The notes under the pieces are model-generated. The model did not search any database and was not told the DNA's origin. It saw only the letters and a program-made list of their open reading frames with translations. This document shows positions 24,955 through 35,735 of a stretch of 64,000 nucleotides of DNA, piece by piece; within the stretch, counting starts at the first letter, position 1; each line of letters opens with the position of its first letter. Where the stretch lies: contig CP136066.1 of assembly GCA_032622095.1 (NCBI GenBank), positions 148,953,559 to 149,017,558 of the forward strand. Direction: 5' to 3'. Origin of the DNA: Siphonodentalium dalli (Eukaryota > Mollusca > Scaphopoda > Gadilida > Siphonodentaliidae). Both the position numbers and the translations under genes were made by a program.

Positions 24955-27900
24955 AAATTTCAACTGCGTGGGGCGGCTTTACACTACCAGCGGTCACACT
25001 GTCTACACATATGAATCAACTAATGTGGAGGGTTATCTCTGTAGAGTGTCCTGGTACCTCGAAATTAGGTAGAAATGCCAATTTATATGAAATCACGACG
25101 AATATGTCCAGACCCGTGCTGACCTCGTGCTCTAGAAATCCAGCTGCGTGGGGTTAAATTGTAAATAGGGCTGATGTGTTGACCACAATGACATACCTGT
25201 TGTGTTCATGGGTTATGCGTGTGGAGTGTCCTGGAGCCCTAAAAACGGGCCATAATAGCGATAATGTTCGGTTTGTACATAGACGTATTGAAGTCCGTGA
25301 TGACCTGTTTTTACCAAATTTCAACTGCGTGGGGCGGCTTTACACTACCAGCGGTCACACTGTCTACACATATGAATCAACTAATGTGGAGGGATATCTC
25401 TGTAGAGTGTCCTGGTACCTCGAAATTAGGTAGAAATGCCAATTTATATGAAATCACGACGAATATATCGGGACCCGTGCTGACCTCGTGCTCTAGAAAT
25501 CCAGCTGCGTGGGGTTAAATTGTAAATAGGGATGATGTGTTGACCACAATAACATGCCTGATATGTTCGTGGGTTATGCGTGTGTGGTGTCCTGGAGCCC
25601 TAAAAACGGGCCATAATAGCGATAATGTTCGGTTTGTACATAGACGTATTGAAGTCCGTGATGACCTGTTTAAAAAAAATTTCAACTGCGTGGGGCGGCT
25701 TTACACTACCAGCGGTTACACTGTCTACACATATGAATCAACAAAAGTGGAGGGTTATCTCTGTAGAGTGTCCTTGTACCTCGAAATTAGGTAGAAATGC
25801 CAATTTATATGAAATCACGACGAATATGTCGGGACCCGTGCTGACCTCGTGCTCTAGAAATCCAGCTGCGTGGGGTTAAATTGTAAATTGGGATGATGTG
25901 CTGACCACAATGACATGCCTGATATGTTCGTGGGTTATGCGTGTGTGGTGTCCTGGAGCCCTAAAAACGGGCCATAATAGCGATCACGTTCGGTTTGTAC
26001 ATAGACGTATTGAAGTCCGTGATGACCTGTTTTTAACAAATTTCAACTGCGTGGGGTGGTTTTCCACTACCAGCGGTCACACTCTCTACACTTATGCATC
26101 AACTAATGTGGAGGGATATCTCTGTAGAGTGTCCTGGTACCTCGAAATTAGGTAGAAATGCCAATTTATATGAAATCACGAAGAATATGTCGGGACCCGT
26201 GCTGACCTCGTGCTCTAGAAATCCAGCTGCGTGGGGTTAAATTGTAAATATGGCTGATGTGTTGACCACAATGACATGCCTGTTATGTTCGCGGGTTATG
26301 CGTGTGTGGTGTCCTCGAGCCCTAAAAACGGGCCATAATAGCGATCATGTTCGGTTTGTACATAGACGTATTGAAGTCCGTGATGACCTGCTTTTGCCAA
26401 ATTTCAACTGCGTGGGTGGTTTTCCACTACCAGCGGTCACACTCTCTACAAATATGCATCAACTAATGTGGAGGGATATGTCTGTAGAGTGTCCTGGTAC
26501 CTCGAAATTAGGTAGAAATGCCAATCTATATGAAATCACGACGAATATGTCCGGACCCGTGCTGACCTCCTGCTCTAGAAATCCAGCTGCGTGGGGTTAA
26601 ATTGTAATTAGGGCTGATGTGTTGACCACAATGACATACCTGATATGTTCGTGGGTTATGCGTGTGTGGTGTCCTGGAGCCCTAAAAACGGGCCATAATA
26701 GCGATAATGTTCGGTTTGTACATAGACGTATTGAAGTCCGTGATGACCTGTTTTAAAAAAAATTCAACTGCGTGGGGCGGCTTTACACTACCAGCGGTCG
26801 AACTGTCTACACATATGAATCAACTAATGTGGAGGGTTATCTCTGTAGAGTGTCCTTGTACCTCGAAATTAGGTAGAAATGCCAATTTATATGAAATGAC
26901 GACGAATATGTCGGGACCCGTGCTGACCTCGTGCTCTAGAAATCCAGCTGCGTGGGGTTAAATTGTAAATAGGAATGATGTGTTGACCACAATGACATGC
27001 CTGATATGTTCGTGGGTTATGCGTGTGTGGTGTCCTGGAGCCCTAAAAACGGGCCATAATAGCGATAATGTTCGGTTTGTACATAGACGTATTGAAGTCC
27101 GTGATGACCTGTTTTTACCAAATTTCTTACTGCGTGGGGCGGCTTTACACTACCATCGGTCACACTGTCTACACATATGAATCAACTAATGTGGAGGGTT
27201 ATCTCTGTAGAGTGTCCTGGTACCTCGAAATTAGGTAGAAATGCCAATTTATATGAAATCACGAAGAATATGTCGGGACCCGTGCTGACCTCGTGCTCTA
27301 GAAATCCAGCTGCGTGGGGTTAAATTGTAAATATGGCTGATGTGTTGACCACAATGACATGCCTGTTATGTTCGCGGGTTATGCGTGTGGTGTGTCCTGG
27401 AGCCCTAAATACGGGCCATAATAGCGATCATGTTCGGTTTGTACATAGAAGTATTGAAGTCCGTGATGACCTGCTTTTGCCAAATTTCAACTGCGTGGGG
27501 CGGCTTCACACTACCAGCGGTCACACTGTCTACACATATGAATCAACTAATGTGGAGGGTTATCTCTGTAGAGTGTCCTGGTACCTCGAAATTAGGTAGA
27601 AATGCCAATTTATATGAAATCACGACGAATATGTCGGGACCCGTGCTGACCTCGTGCTCTAGAAATCCAGCTGCGTGGGGTTAAATTGTAAATAGGGATG
27701 ATGTGTTGACCACAATGACATGCCTGTTATGTTCGTGGGTTATGCGTGTGTGGTGTCCTGGAGCCCTAAAAACGGGCCATACTAGCGATAATGTTCGGTT
27801 TGTACATAGACGTATTGAAGTCCGTGATGACCTGTTTTTACCAAATTTCAACTGCGTGGGGTGGTTTTCCACTACCAGCGGTCACACTCTCTACACATAT

Positions 27901-30804
27901 GCATCAACTAATGTGGAGGGATATCTCTGTAGAGTGTCCTGGTACCTCGAAATTAGGTAGAAATGCCAATTTATATGAAATCACGACGAATATGTCGGGA
28001 CCCGTGCTGACCTCGTGCTCTAGAAATCCAGCTGCGTGGGGTTAAATTGTAAATAGGGATGATGTGTTGACCACAATGACATGCCTGATATGTTCGTGGG
28101 TTATGCGTGTGTGGTGTCCTGGAGCCCTAAAAACGGGCCATAATATAGCGATAATGTTCGGTTTGTACATAGACGTATTGAAGTCCGTGATGACCTGCTT
28201 TTGCCAAATTTCAACTGCGTGGGGCGGCTTTACACTACCAGCGGTCACACTGTCTACACATATGAATCAACTAATGTGGAGGGTTATCTCTGTAGAGTGT
28301 CCTGGTACCTCGAAATTAGGTAGAAATGCCAATTTATATGAAATCACGACGAATATGTCGGGACCCGTGCTGACCTCGTGCTCTAGAAATCCAGCTGCGT
28401 GGGGTTAAATTGTAAATAGGGATGATGTGTTGACCACAATGACATGCCTGTTATGTTCGTGGGTTATGCGTGTGTGGTGTCCTGGAGCCCTAAAAACGGG
28501 CCATACTAGCGATAATGTTCGGTTTGTACATAGACGTATTGAAGTCCGTGATGACCTGTTTTTACCAAATTTCAACTGCGTGGGGTGGTTTTCCACTACC
28601 AGCGGTCACACTCTCTACACATATGCATCAACTAATGTGGAGGGATATCTCTGTAGAGTGTCCTGGTACCTCGAAATTAGGTAGAAATGCCAATTTATAT
28701 GAAATCACGACGAATATGTCGGGACCCGTGCTGACCTCGTGCTCTAGAAATCCAGCTGCGTGGGGTTAAATTGTAAATAGGGATGATGTGTTGACCACAA
28801 TGACATGCCTGATATGTTCGTGGGTTATGCGTGTGTGGTGTCCTGGAGCCCTAAAAACGGGCCATAATATAGCGATAATGTTCGGTTTGTACATAGACGT
28901 ATTGAAGTCCGTGATGACCTGTTTTTACCAAATTTCAACTGCGTGGGGCGGCTTTACACTACCAGCGGTCACACTGTCTACACATATGAATCAACTAATG
29001 TGGAGGGTTATCTCTGTAGAGTGTCCTGGTACCTCGAAATTAGGTAGAAATGCCAATTTATATGAAATCACGACGAATATGTCGGGACCCGTGCTGACCT
29101 CGTGCTCTAGAAATCCAGCTGCGTGGGGTTAAATTGTAAATAGGGATGATGTGTTGACCACAATGACATGCCTGATATGTTCGTGGGTTATGCGTGTGTG
29201 GTGTCCTGGAACCCTAAAAACGGCCCATAATAGCGATAATGTTCGGTTTGTACATAGACGTATTGAAGTCCGTGATGACCTGTTTTTACCAAATTTCAAC
29301 TGCGTGGGGCGGCTTTACACTACCAGCGGTCACACTGTCTACACATATGAATCAACTAATGTGGAGGGTTGTCTCTGTAGAGTGTCCTGGTACCTCGAAA
29401 TTAGGTAGAAATGCCAATTTATATGAAATCACGACGAATATGTCGGGACCCGTGCTGACCTCGTGCTCTAGAAATCCAGCTGCGTGGGGTTAAATTGTAA
29501 ATAGGGATGATGTGTTGACCACAATGACATGCCTGTTATGTTCGTGGGTTATGCGTGTGTGGTGTCCTGGAGCCCTAAAAACGGGCCATAATAGCGATAA
29601 TGTTCGGTTTGTACATAGACGTATTGAAGTCCGTGATGACCTGTTTTTACCAAATTTCAACTGCGTGGGGTGGTTTTCCACTACCAGCGGTCACACTCTC
29701 TACACATATGCATCAACTAATGTCGAGGGATATCTCTGTAGAGTGTCCTGGTACCTCGAAATTAGGTAGAAATGCCAATTTATATGAAATCACGACGAAT
29801 ATGTCGGGACCCGTGCTGACCTCGTGCTCTAGAAATCCAGCTGCGTGGGGTTAAATTGTAAATACGGCTGATGTGTTGACCACAATGACATGCCTGTTAT
29901 GTTCGTGGGTTATGCGTGTTTGGTGTCCTGGAACCCTAAAAACGGGCCATAATAGCGATAATGTTCGGTTTGTACATAGACGTATTGAAGTACGTGATGA
30001 CATACTTTTACCAAATTTCAACTGCGTGGGGTGGTTTTCCACTACCAGCGGTCACACTCTCTACAAATATGAATCAACTAATGTGGAGGGATATCTCTGT
30101 AGAGTGTCCTGGTACCTCGAAATTAGGTAGAAATGCCAATTTATATGAAATCACGAAGAATATGTCGGGACCCGTGCTGACCTCGTGCACTAGAAATTCA
30201 GCTGCGTGGGGTTAAATTGTAATTAGGGCTGATGTGTTGACCACAATGACATACCTGCTGTGTTCGTGGGTTATGCCTGTGTGGTGTCCTGGAGCCCTAA
30301 AAACGGGCAATAATAGCGATCATGTTCGGTTTGTACATAGAAGTATTGAATTCCGTGATGACCTGCTTTTGCCAAATTTCAACTGCGTGGGTGGTTTTCC
30401 ACTACCAGCGGTCACACTCTATACAAATATGCATCAACTAATGTGGAGGGATATCTCTGTAGAGTGTCCTGGTACCTCGAAATTAGGTAGAAATGCCAAT
30501 TTATATGAAATCACGAAGAATATGTCGGGACCCGTGCTGACCTCGTGCTCTAGAAATCCAGCTGCGTGGGGATAAATTGTAATTAGGGCTGATGTGTCGA
30601 CCACAATGACATACCTGTTATGTTCGTGGGTTATGCGTGTGGGGTGTCTAGGAGCCCTAAAAACGGGCCATAATAGCAATAATGTTCGGGTTTGTACATA
30701 GACGTATTGAAGTCCGTGATGACCTGTTTTTACCAAATTTCAACTGCGTGGAGCGGTTTTCCACTACCAGAGGTCACACTGTCTACACATATGCATCAAC
30801 TAAT
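24955..30804 (-). repeat. 361-bp satellite, right array, about 16 monomers
   Basis: This is the same monomer as 7323-21540 in reverse orientation. Individual monomers (for example 27703-28045 and 28427-28769) match left-array variants such as 9356-9698 almost exactly. Local variants include GGCCATAATATAGCGATAAT at about 28138 and 28862 (a two-monomer, 724-bp repeat). An A-rich replacement at about 25671 and 26755 gives a three-monomer offset. The inner edge at 24955 is sharp. Confidence 0.96.
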
Positions 30805-31237
30805 TGTTCCCGGGATCAAAGTAGGCATATATACCAAATTTGAGTGGGATCGGTCAAGGTCCAGAAACATGCCTAGATGAGCATATATGAGAGAGGTCAA
30901 GGTCAAGGACGCGATCGCATGTGAAATTTGACCCACCCGTATTGTTCCCGGGATCAAAGTATGCCTACATATTAAATTTTAGTCGGATCGGTCGAGGTCC
31001 AGAAACATGCCTATATGAGCATATATGAGCGAGGTCAAGGTCAAGGCTAATGTCGGGATTAGTGCTGAGCTCGTTCTGATAAGTCTGGGCTCTGTAGGGT
31101 GTTATTTTAATTACCACTGGTGCGCTGACCACAATGACATATTTATGATGTCGGTGGGTATATACGATCTGATCGCGATTTACGATCGCGATCGCGGGGC
31201 GCGATCGCGGTACGCGGTTGGCTAACAGAATCGTACA

Positions 31238-31241
<4 letters not shown>
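30805..31241 (-). repeat. Right terminal inverted-repeat tip
   Basis: This is the reverse complement of 6887-7322 with about three substitutions and one single-base indel. It ends CGTACATCTC directly against a TA tract. It carries the same two GACCTTGACCT modules (read here as AGGTCAAGGTCA) and the same CGATCGCG-type palindrome cluster near 31160-31215. Confidence 0.9.
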
Positions 31242-31283
<42 letters not shown>

Positions 31284-31310
31284 GATGGTATATATATATA
31301 TGTATCTCTT
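31242..31310. repeat. (TA)n microsatellite, right border
   Basis: An uninterrupted TA tract runs from 31242 to 31280, followed by GTCGATGG and a second short TA tract to about 31302. It mirrors the tract at 6851-6886. Confidence 0.95.
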
Positions 31311-31692
31311 TGTAAACCTCCATTAACGGAGATCATACATCAATACATTGTATGTGTTGTATAAACGAATTGGAGCGTTTTGTACACATAAAGGTGAGAG
31401 TGGTATTTACAAACATTATTTAGTATATATACAAACAACATTTGAGCATAGAAAATGGCGGCAAAAAGTAACAACACTGAATTCCCCTACATCACAGCCG
31501 TATGAGCCGTATGGTCTATGTACCATATTAGAGTTTGATCACATTTAGATAAGGAAAGTGTATATCGCATGCGTATAGATGTTGATCTTATGTTCACTAA
31601 GCTATGCTCCTTTTCACCCTCAAATATTTTAATGTCAACAAGACTTGCTTTTCTGGCAGGCAGCAAGCACACGCAAGAAATCGGGTATAGTC

Positions 31693-32022
31693 TTAACGGG
31701 CACTGTTTCGTAAAAGTTGGCATCCTTTGTACATGAATTTCGCGGCGAAGGTGAGAATATCTCCCCAAGCATTGATGACAACGAGTGGAGGAACGAAGGC
31801 TGTGCCGCCGATTAGGAAGTCACATAGATGGTTTTGCGAGAGTGAATCGAGAAACATAAAACATTCTACCCCAAAGAAGTCAATGGTGATTGACCAGAAA
31901 CTGTATCTCAATTGATGCATGGCTGGCACATTACATGTAAATAATACATGTTCAATTTCTTTGTGATACGTTGATCTGCAGGCACCGCAATTCGAGTTGT
32001 TATTGAACATCGATCTGGCTTT
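31693..32022 (-). pseudogene. Decayed C-terminal end of a non-LTR retrotransposon protein
   Basis: The minus-strand frame has a zinc-knuckle-like signature, C-x2-C-x9-H-x4-C (CGACRSTYHKEIEHVLFTC), near its start, followed by a mostly hydrophobic tail of about 75 residues. Cys/His motifs of this spacing are common at the C-termini of LINE ORF2 proteins, after the reverse transcriptase. An in-frame stop lies just upstream, and no reverse transcriptase or endonuclease part is present, so this is a dead fragment of about 110 codons. A chance frame is possible, but the motif spacing argues against it. Confidence 0.55.
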
Positions 32023-32348
32023 TCAAAAAATGTTGTTGTTGGAATCGGATGATATGGGGACCATCGAATCGGATTGAGTACCTTTAATCTGGGTGGAGGA
32101 AATAAACCGGGTATCAATCCACGTTCTTCCTCGGAATATTGCTTCATTGCCGCGAGATATGCCACTACTGTGATCTCAATGGCGAGGCATGACAATTGTG
32201 CCAGTATGACAACTGAAGCGGCATTTCAAAAAATGTTGTTGTTGGAATCGGATGATATGGGGATCATCGCATCGGATTGAGCACCTTTAAATTGGGTTGA
32301 GGTAATAAATCGGGTTCAATCCACGTTCTTCCTCAGAATATTGCTTCA
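32021..32348. repeat. 203-bp tandem duplication containing inverted TTAAAGGTACT repeats
   Basis: The segment starting TTTCAAAAAATGTTGTTG (32021) repeats from 32224 at an offset of 202-203 bp. The second copy is interrupted at about 32348, where a LINE fragment begins. The copy resumes at about 33063 (ATATGCCACTACTG; compare 32158). Each copy carries the minus-strand version of TTAAAGGT(A/G)CTCAATCCGA. Confidence 0.75.
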
Positions 32349-33062
32349 ATGCAGCGAGGAATTATGATATGATATTTATTAGCATAAAACACTCATGTGA
32401 GCCGTATGCAGTACATAATAATAAGACATATAATTTACACATACATAGTTCATATAATAAACTTTCCACATATTCATACTACAGTTATACAATGACTTAG
32501 TAGAGCTCAATAATATAAGCATGCAAATAAACTGTATGCAGGCCTATGATATCGTGTGGAATAGAAATTAATTATTAATTTATTCATCAACTTCGGGCTT
32601 CTTTTCTCATTTCAAAGAATTCTTTGAAAGCTCGACTGATCACATTACTTGTATTTGGTTGGTCGTTTCGCATTATGTATTGGCATTTTGAGATACTACT
32701 GGCCCTTAGAAATTTAGTGATTCATATAGGCCTTTTTCTCAATTTGTCGTATTTGATACAATGGAGAACAAAATGCTTCTCGTCTTCCACTGAGTTAGTA
32801 TTGCACATCTTGAATATCCGATCATTGGCTGGCGTCGGTGGGCGTTTGTGTTGGCCTTTTTCTATTTCTAATGAATGACAGCTGATTCGAAGTCTACATA
32901 ATTGTTCACGGTCTTTGATAGAAATTGTATGTATTAGATATGGTTCGAGTCGAAAAATGGTTTTGAATTGTTTGTATGACCTTCGTTTACTGTGTGGATC
33001 GTCTGCACTGGTAATATACTTATTTATATATTCATCCTTCAATCGTTCTGTGACGAGATTAA
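32349..33062 (-). mobile_element. 5'-truncated LINE insertion
   Basis: The borders come from comparing the interrupted repeat (GCAGCGAG at about 32348, ATATGCCACTACTG from 33063) with the uninterrupted copy at 32150-32165. On the minus strand the insert runs from a C-terminal coding remnant into a 3' region ending in an ATATCATATCATA-type tail at about 32352-32365, as many LINEs end in short simple repeats. Its length of about 714 bp implies strong 5' truncation. No clear target duplication is seen. Confidence 0.65.
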
Positions 33063-33070
33063 TATATGCC
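32722..33070 (-). pseudogene. Non-LTR retrotransposon C-terminal domain remnant
   Basis: The frame of about 116 codons contains a block I recognise from the C-termini of LINE-type polyproteins in molluscs and cnidarians. It has LCRLRISCHSLEIEKG, then RPPTPANDR, then CNTNSVEDEKHFVLHC. Family members usually have C-x2-C-x9-H-x4-C; here the first cysteine is Phe (RIFKMC), so one zinc ligand is lost. The frame stops soon after the motif (KLRKRPI, stop at 32722). Upstream of 33070 an in-frame TGA follows within a few codons. It is therefore a truncated, non-functional remnant lying inside the 32349-33062 insertion. Confidence 0.75.
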
Positions 33071-33880
33071 ACTACTGGGGTATATCAATGGCGAGGCAGC
33101 TGTCAGTATGCCCTGTGGAGCAGCTTGAAACTAAATCAGTTACATTAATTAGTCCTGAATAGACAATAATGATTTGACGGTTAAGGCGCTGCATGACGTC
33201 GCTTCTAATGGCTCATACTTTGGTCTCCCAGGGTCGATGGAAAAATTATAATAAGCTGATTGTGTCATAACGTGAACAGACGAAAGGCCAAATTTCAATT
33301 TGGTCAGAACGTCACAGTCTTTGGTCAAACGCCACCTATTTTAATCACAGATTCTTACCCGCTTTCCGTCATCCAAATAGGTATAATTTGGGGAAAATAT
33401 TATGTCATGTACAAAAGACTTATTCGCGATATCGAATTTAGAAGCAATAAAGAGCGTTTCTATGCCATTTATATGCCATTTGACTGATTTATGTGAATAT
33501 GTTAGAATAGGGCCCTTCGGTCATTTCACATTTAACAATTAAAGCTGAAATTTCTAGAGTAAGCACGCGTGACATTTTTTCTCTCGAAATCCGACTCGAC
33601 TCTAAATAACCAACAACGACATGCGTGTAATTGGCCCATCGTGCCACTTATCCCACCCGGGGTCAATACTATGAAACTTTTTCTTTGTAAGAATCTACAA
33701 TTGTTTGTAAGAAATAACAATTTATCATTCCGCCAATACTATGAACTTACGATTACAAACATAAATCACAAATAGTACGTGTTCTTTGTATTTACAAATA
33801 TCTCCAATCACAAAGAATGTTCGAGTACTATAAAACATAATTTTTCAGTTTTCGCACCCTTAACACGGATAATATATATA
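33063..33880. other. Non-coding segment with dispersed-repeat fragments
   Basis: After the LINE the interrupted host repeat resumes. At about 33448 an AATAAAGAGCGTT motif occurs. At 33493-33545 there is a fragment resembling the R repeat of the satellite region (TAGGGCCCTTCGG). At 33657-33800 there is a TACTATGAA-bearing segment related in inverted orientation to 36503-36610. No gene is seen. Confidence 0.55.
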
Positions 33881-33887
33881 TCTATGA

Positions 33888-34062
33888 TACGCAGGGACGT
33901 GCCGACAAGGGGTCGATTCACCCCCTCGGGGAAAATATTTTGTCAGCTGGAAATTTCAAGTACAACCCACAGGGACGTCGCGACAAGGGGGTTTGGTTAT
34001 GTTTCTCGCTCCAAACATTTTATCAACACGTTCAACAGCTGGAAATTTGATACCTGAAACAA
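33888..34062 (+). repeat. Two-copy direct repeat, GGGACGT..GACAAGGGG type
   Basis: CAGGGACGTGCCGACAAGGG (about 33891) and CAGGGACGTCGCGACAAGGG (about 33973) each lead to an ATTTT-TCA and then CAGCTGGAAATTT. The unit is 82-95 bp. Weaker echoes (CAGGGATGTAG, CAGGGACATGGCGA) follow at 34387 and 34421, and GGATCAGTTTGAAAT-type fragments at 35405 and 35830. Confidence 0.55.
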
Positions 34063-34960
34063 CATGAATTGGAAATTTTACAACAACAATAGGTTGAACT
34101 TGTTCTGTTATTTTGTTTTTTCCAACAATTTATTAGGGGGTATGTTTTGTTTTAGACCAACATTTGCATATTTACCTCCTTTGGTCTATATTTAGAAATT
34201 GTCAAACCTTATGGGGTGTCAGCTTGGATGTGATGTAGCAGTATGTGTTCCTTGTAACTACTGAAATTACCCAATTTATTGAAAGTTACAACGTTAAGAA
34301 CTTGTCTAGAATGTCTATATAGGGTGTCAAACATAAATTGTCGATTTTCACATCCTTAAGCCAGAGCATATAACCATCTGATTCGCAGGGATGTAGCCCC
34401 CTTATGAAAATCTCATAAACAGGGACATGGCGATAGTGGTCTTGGGAACACGATGCCTGGCACATTACAGCTGTTCAGAATAGGATGGGGCGAGTAGCCG
34501 CCAAATCGTATGAGTCACAACATCTCTGACAAAAGTTAGTGATTAATACAAATAGTGAGTGATACTTGCGGATTATAGACAACATTAGCATGTAACATGT
34601 ACTTATCATAATCAATGATATATCCAAGAATGGATAAAAATGACGCGTGTTCCCAATGTGAGTATGATTTTTCGCTCAAGAATGCATTGCGGATTATCCT
34701 TTGAGTTTCAATCGTCGACGCGAATGCATTTGGTCACGGTAAAGAACACGAATACGAAGATGCAAGCACATTTTTCATAAATGACTAGAGCATAAATGCA
34801 GTGACGTGGCAAGATGCTCTCTTTTTTTTTTCGAAACGTCGATATCCAACTGTATCCCCACCCCTCAATTATAAACAATTATAAAATTGTTTACCCCGGT
34901 TGGCTTCTGATTTTCAAGCTGTAACAGTAAGTTGTGCACCCCCGCCCCTTGGATTGGACA
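34063..34960. other. No gene seen
   Basis: This is AT-rich sequence without a recognisable open frame or RNA. Only degenerate echoes of the preceding repeat and homopolymer runs (T at about 34822-34831) are visible. Confidence 0.6.
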
Positions 34961-35224
34961 TATTGACTAAATATGACTAACTTAGTGTTAGTCACAAACG
35001 TTTTGAGTAACTTTGGTCAATTATTGGAATTATTTGCACATAATTCAGCAACTTTAATTTACGCCTTCCAATTGACTAAGAAAAGTCCCCATTTCTTAGT
35101 CGTTATGACTAACATCACCCTAGTAATTTTGATTAATGTTATGCCTCAGTCATGTTGGCTGAACTAAGTCAGTCATCCTGAGGAAAAACGTTTGACTAAC
35201 ATATGTTAGTCATATTGACTAAGT
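34961..35224. mobile_element. GACTAA-rich MITE with imperfect 40-bp inverted ends
   Basis: The left end (TTGACTAAATATGACTAAC, later GTTAGTC and AAACGTTTT) matches the reverse complement of the right end (35185-35224), which has the same blocks in the same order with small indels. Internally, GACTAAGAAA (35074-35083) and TTTCTTAGTC (35092-35101) form an exact 10-bp hairpin. Repeated GACTAA/TTAGTC words on both strands give a multi-hairpin fold. There is no coding capacity and the superfamily is uncertain. Confidence 0.65.
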
Positions 35225-35428
35225 TTTGTTATCAGCGTAGAAAAATTAAAATACTTTCCTCTTGATATACGATTCCATCGTTATGTGGAATTTATAGGCA
35301 TTGTTTTGTTCAAAGGGTGCATATGGAAATTATAGGATGGACACCCCGTCGCCAAACTGAGCCCATATAGCCACGTCCCTATCTAGATATATTATAAGAT
35401 ATCGGAGCAGTTTGAAATTATAAAATGA

Positions 35429-35735
35429 CACTCCTATTGGTTTGGTTTGGTTTATTAGGGTTTATCAACGTTCTAGCCGCTATGCCACACACGACGTTGT
35501 AAATTTTACGGGTGGAGGAAAGACCACCCAGAGGCTCGATTTCACCGAGAAATCGCCCCACTGCGTGTAGAAACCACCGACCCCCGGAAAGCAACTGACA
35601 AACTTGCCCAGATACACGATTCCGGTCACCCTCCATATGACGGGGTTAGAACCAGCTTCGTCAGCGCTGGACGGTATGTAACAGTGTAGTGCACCTGTCA
35701 TTCTACCGACTGGCACTCTATCACACCACTCCTAT
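35429..35735 (-). mobile_element. tRNA-derived SINE (35438-35726) with 9-bp target duplication
   Basis: CACTCCTAT occurs on both sides (35429-35437 and 35727-35735). Read on the minus strand, the head has an A-box-like TGCCAGTCGGTAGAATG and, about 50 nt later, a B-box-like GGTTCTAACCCC. These are the internal RNA polymerase III promoter elements of tRNA genes. The body contains GGTCGGTGGTTT and GTCTTTCCTCCACC. The 3' end is AATAAACCAAACCAAACCA, an AAACC-type tail. I recall this core and tail from SINEs abundant in molluscs and relatives. The perfect target duplication shows integration by target-primed reverse transcription. Confidence 0.85.

Larger units (their letters stand above)
6887..31241. 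mobile_element. 24.4 kb foldback-like composite element with satellite arms
   Basis: Reading inward from both ends gives the same sequence in opposite orientation: GAGATGTACGATTCTG, a GATC/CGCG-rich stretch, a duplicated GACCTTGACCT module, then the 361-bp satellite. The tips (6887-7322 and 30805-31241) differ at only about four positions. The left satellite arm spans 7323 to about 22140 and the right arm 24955-30804, around a 2.8 kb spacer. No transposase frame is present, so it would be non-autonomous. Drosophila Foldback, Galileo and Tetris are precedents for long terminal inverted repeats built from tandem repeats. The alternative is an inverted duplication of a satellite locus, but the two (TA)n borders and the shared tips favour a transposon. 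Confidence 0.75.

Noticed and set aside
7552-30736. Dozens of recurring open frames of 60-114 codons, on both strands, in the 361-bp satellite
   Set aside because: They recur because the monomer recurs. They overlap in several frames on both strands, the period is not a multiple of three, no frame is kept open at the cost of others, and no domain is recognisable.
31025-31225. Plus-strand frame across the right tip of the large element
   Set aside because: It falls in the inverted-repeat tip and GATC-rich palindromes; the opposite tip gives an equivalent frame only by symmetry.
6887-31241. CRISPR-like or prokaryotic repeat array
   Set aside because: Repeats of 361 bp without unique spacers, TA microsatellites, SINE and LINE remnants and no prokaryotic genes rule this out.
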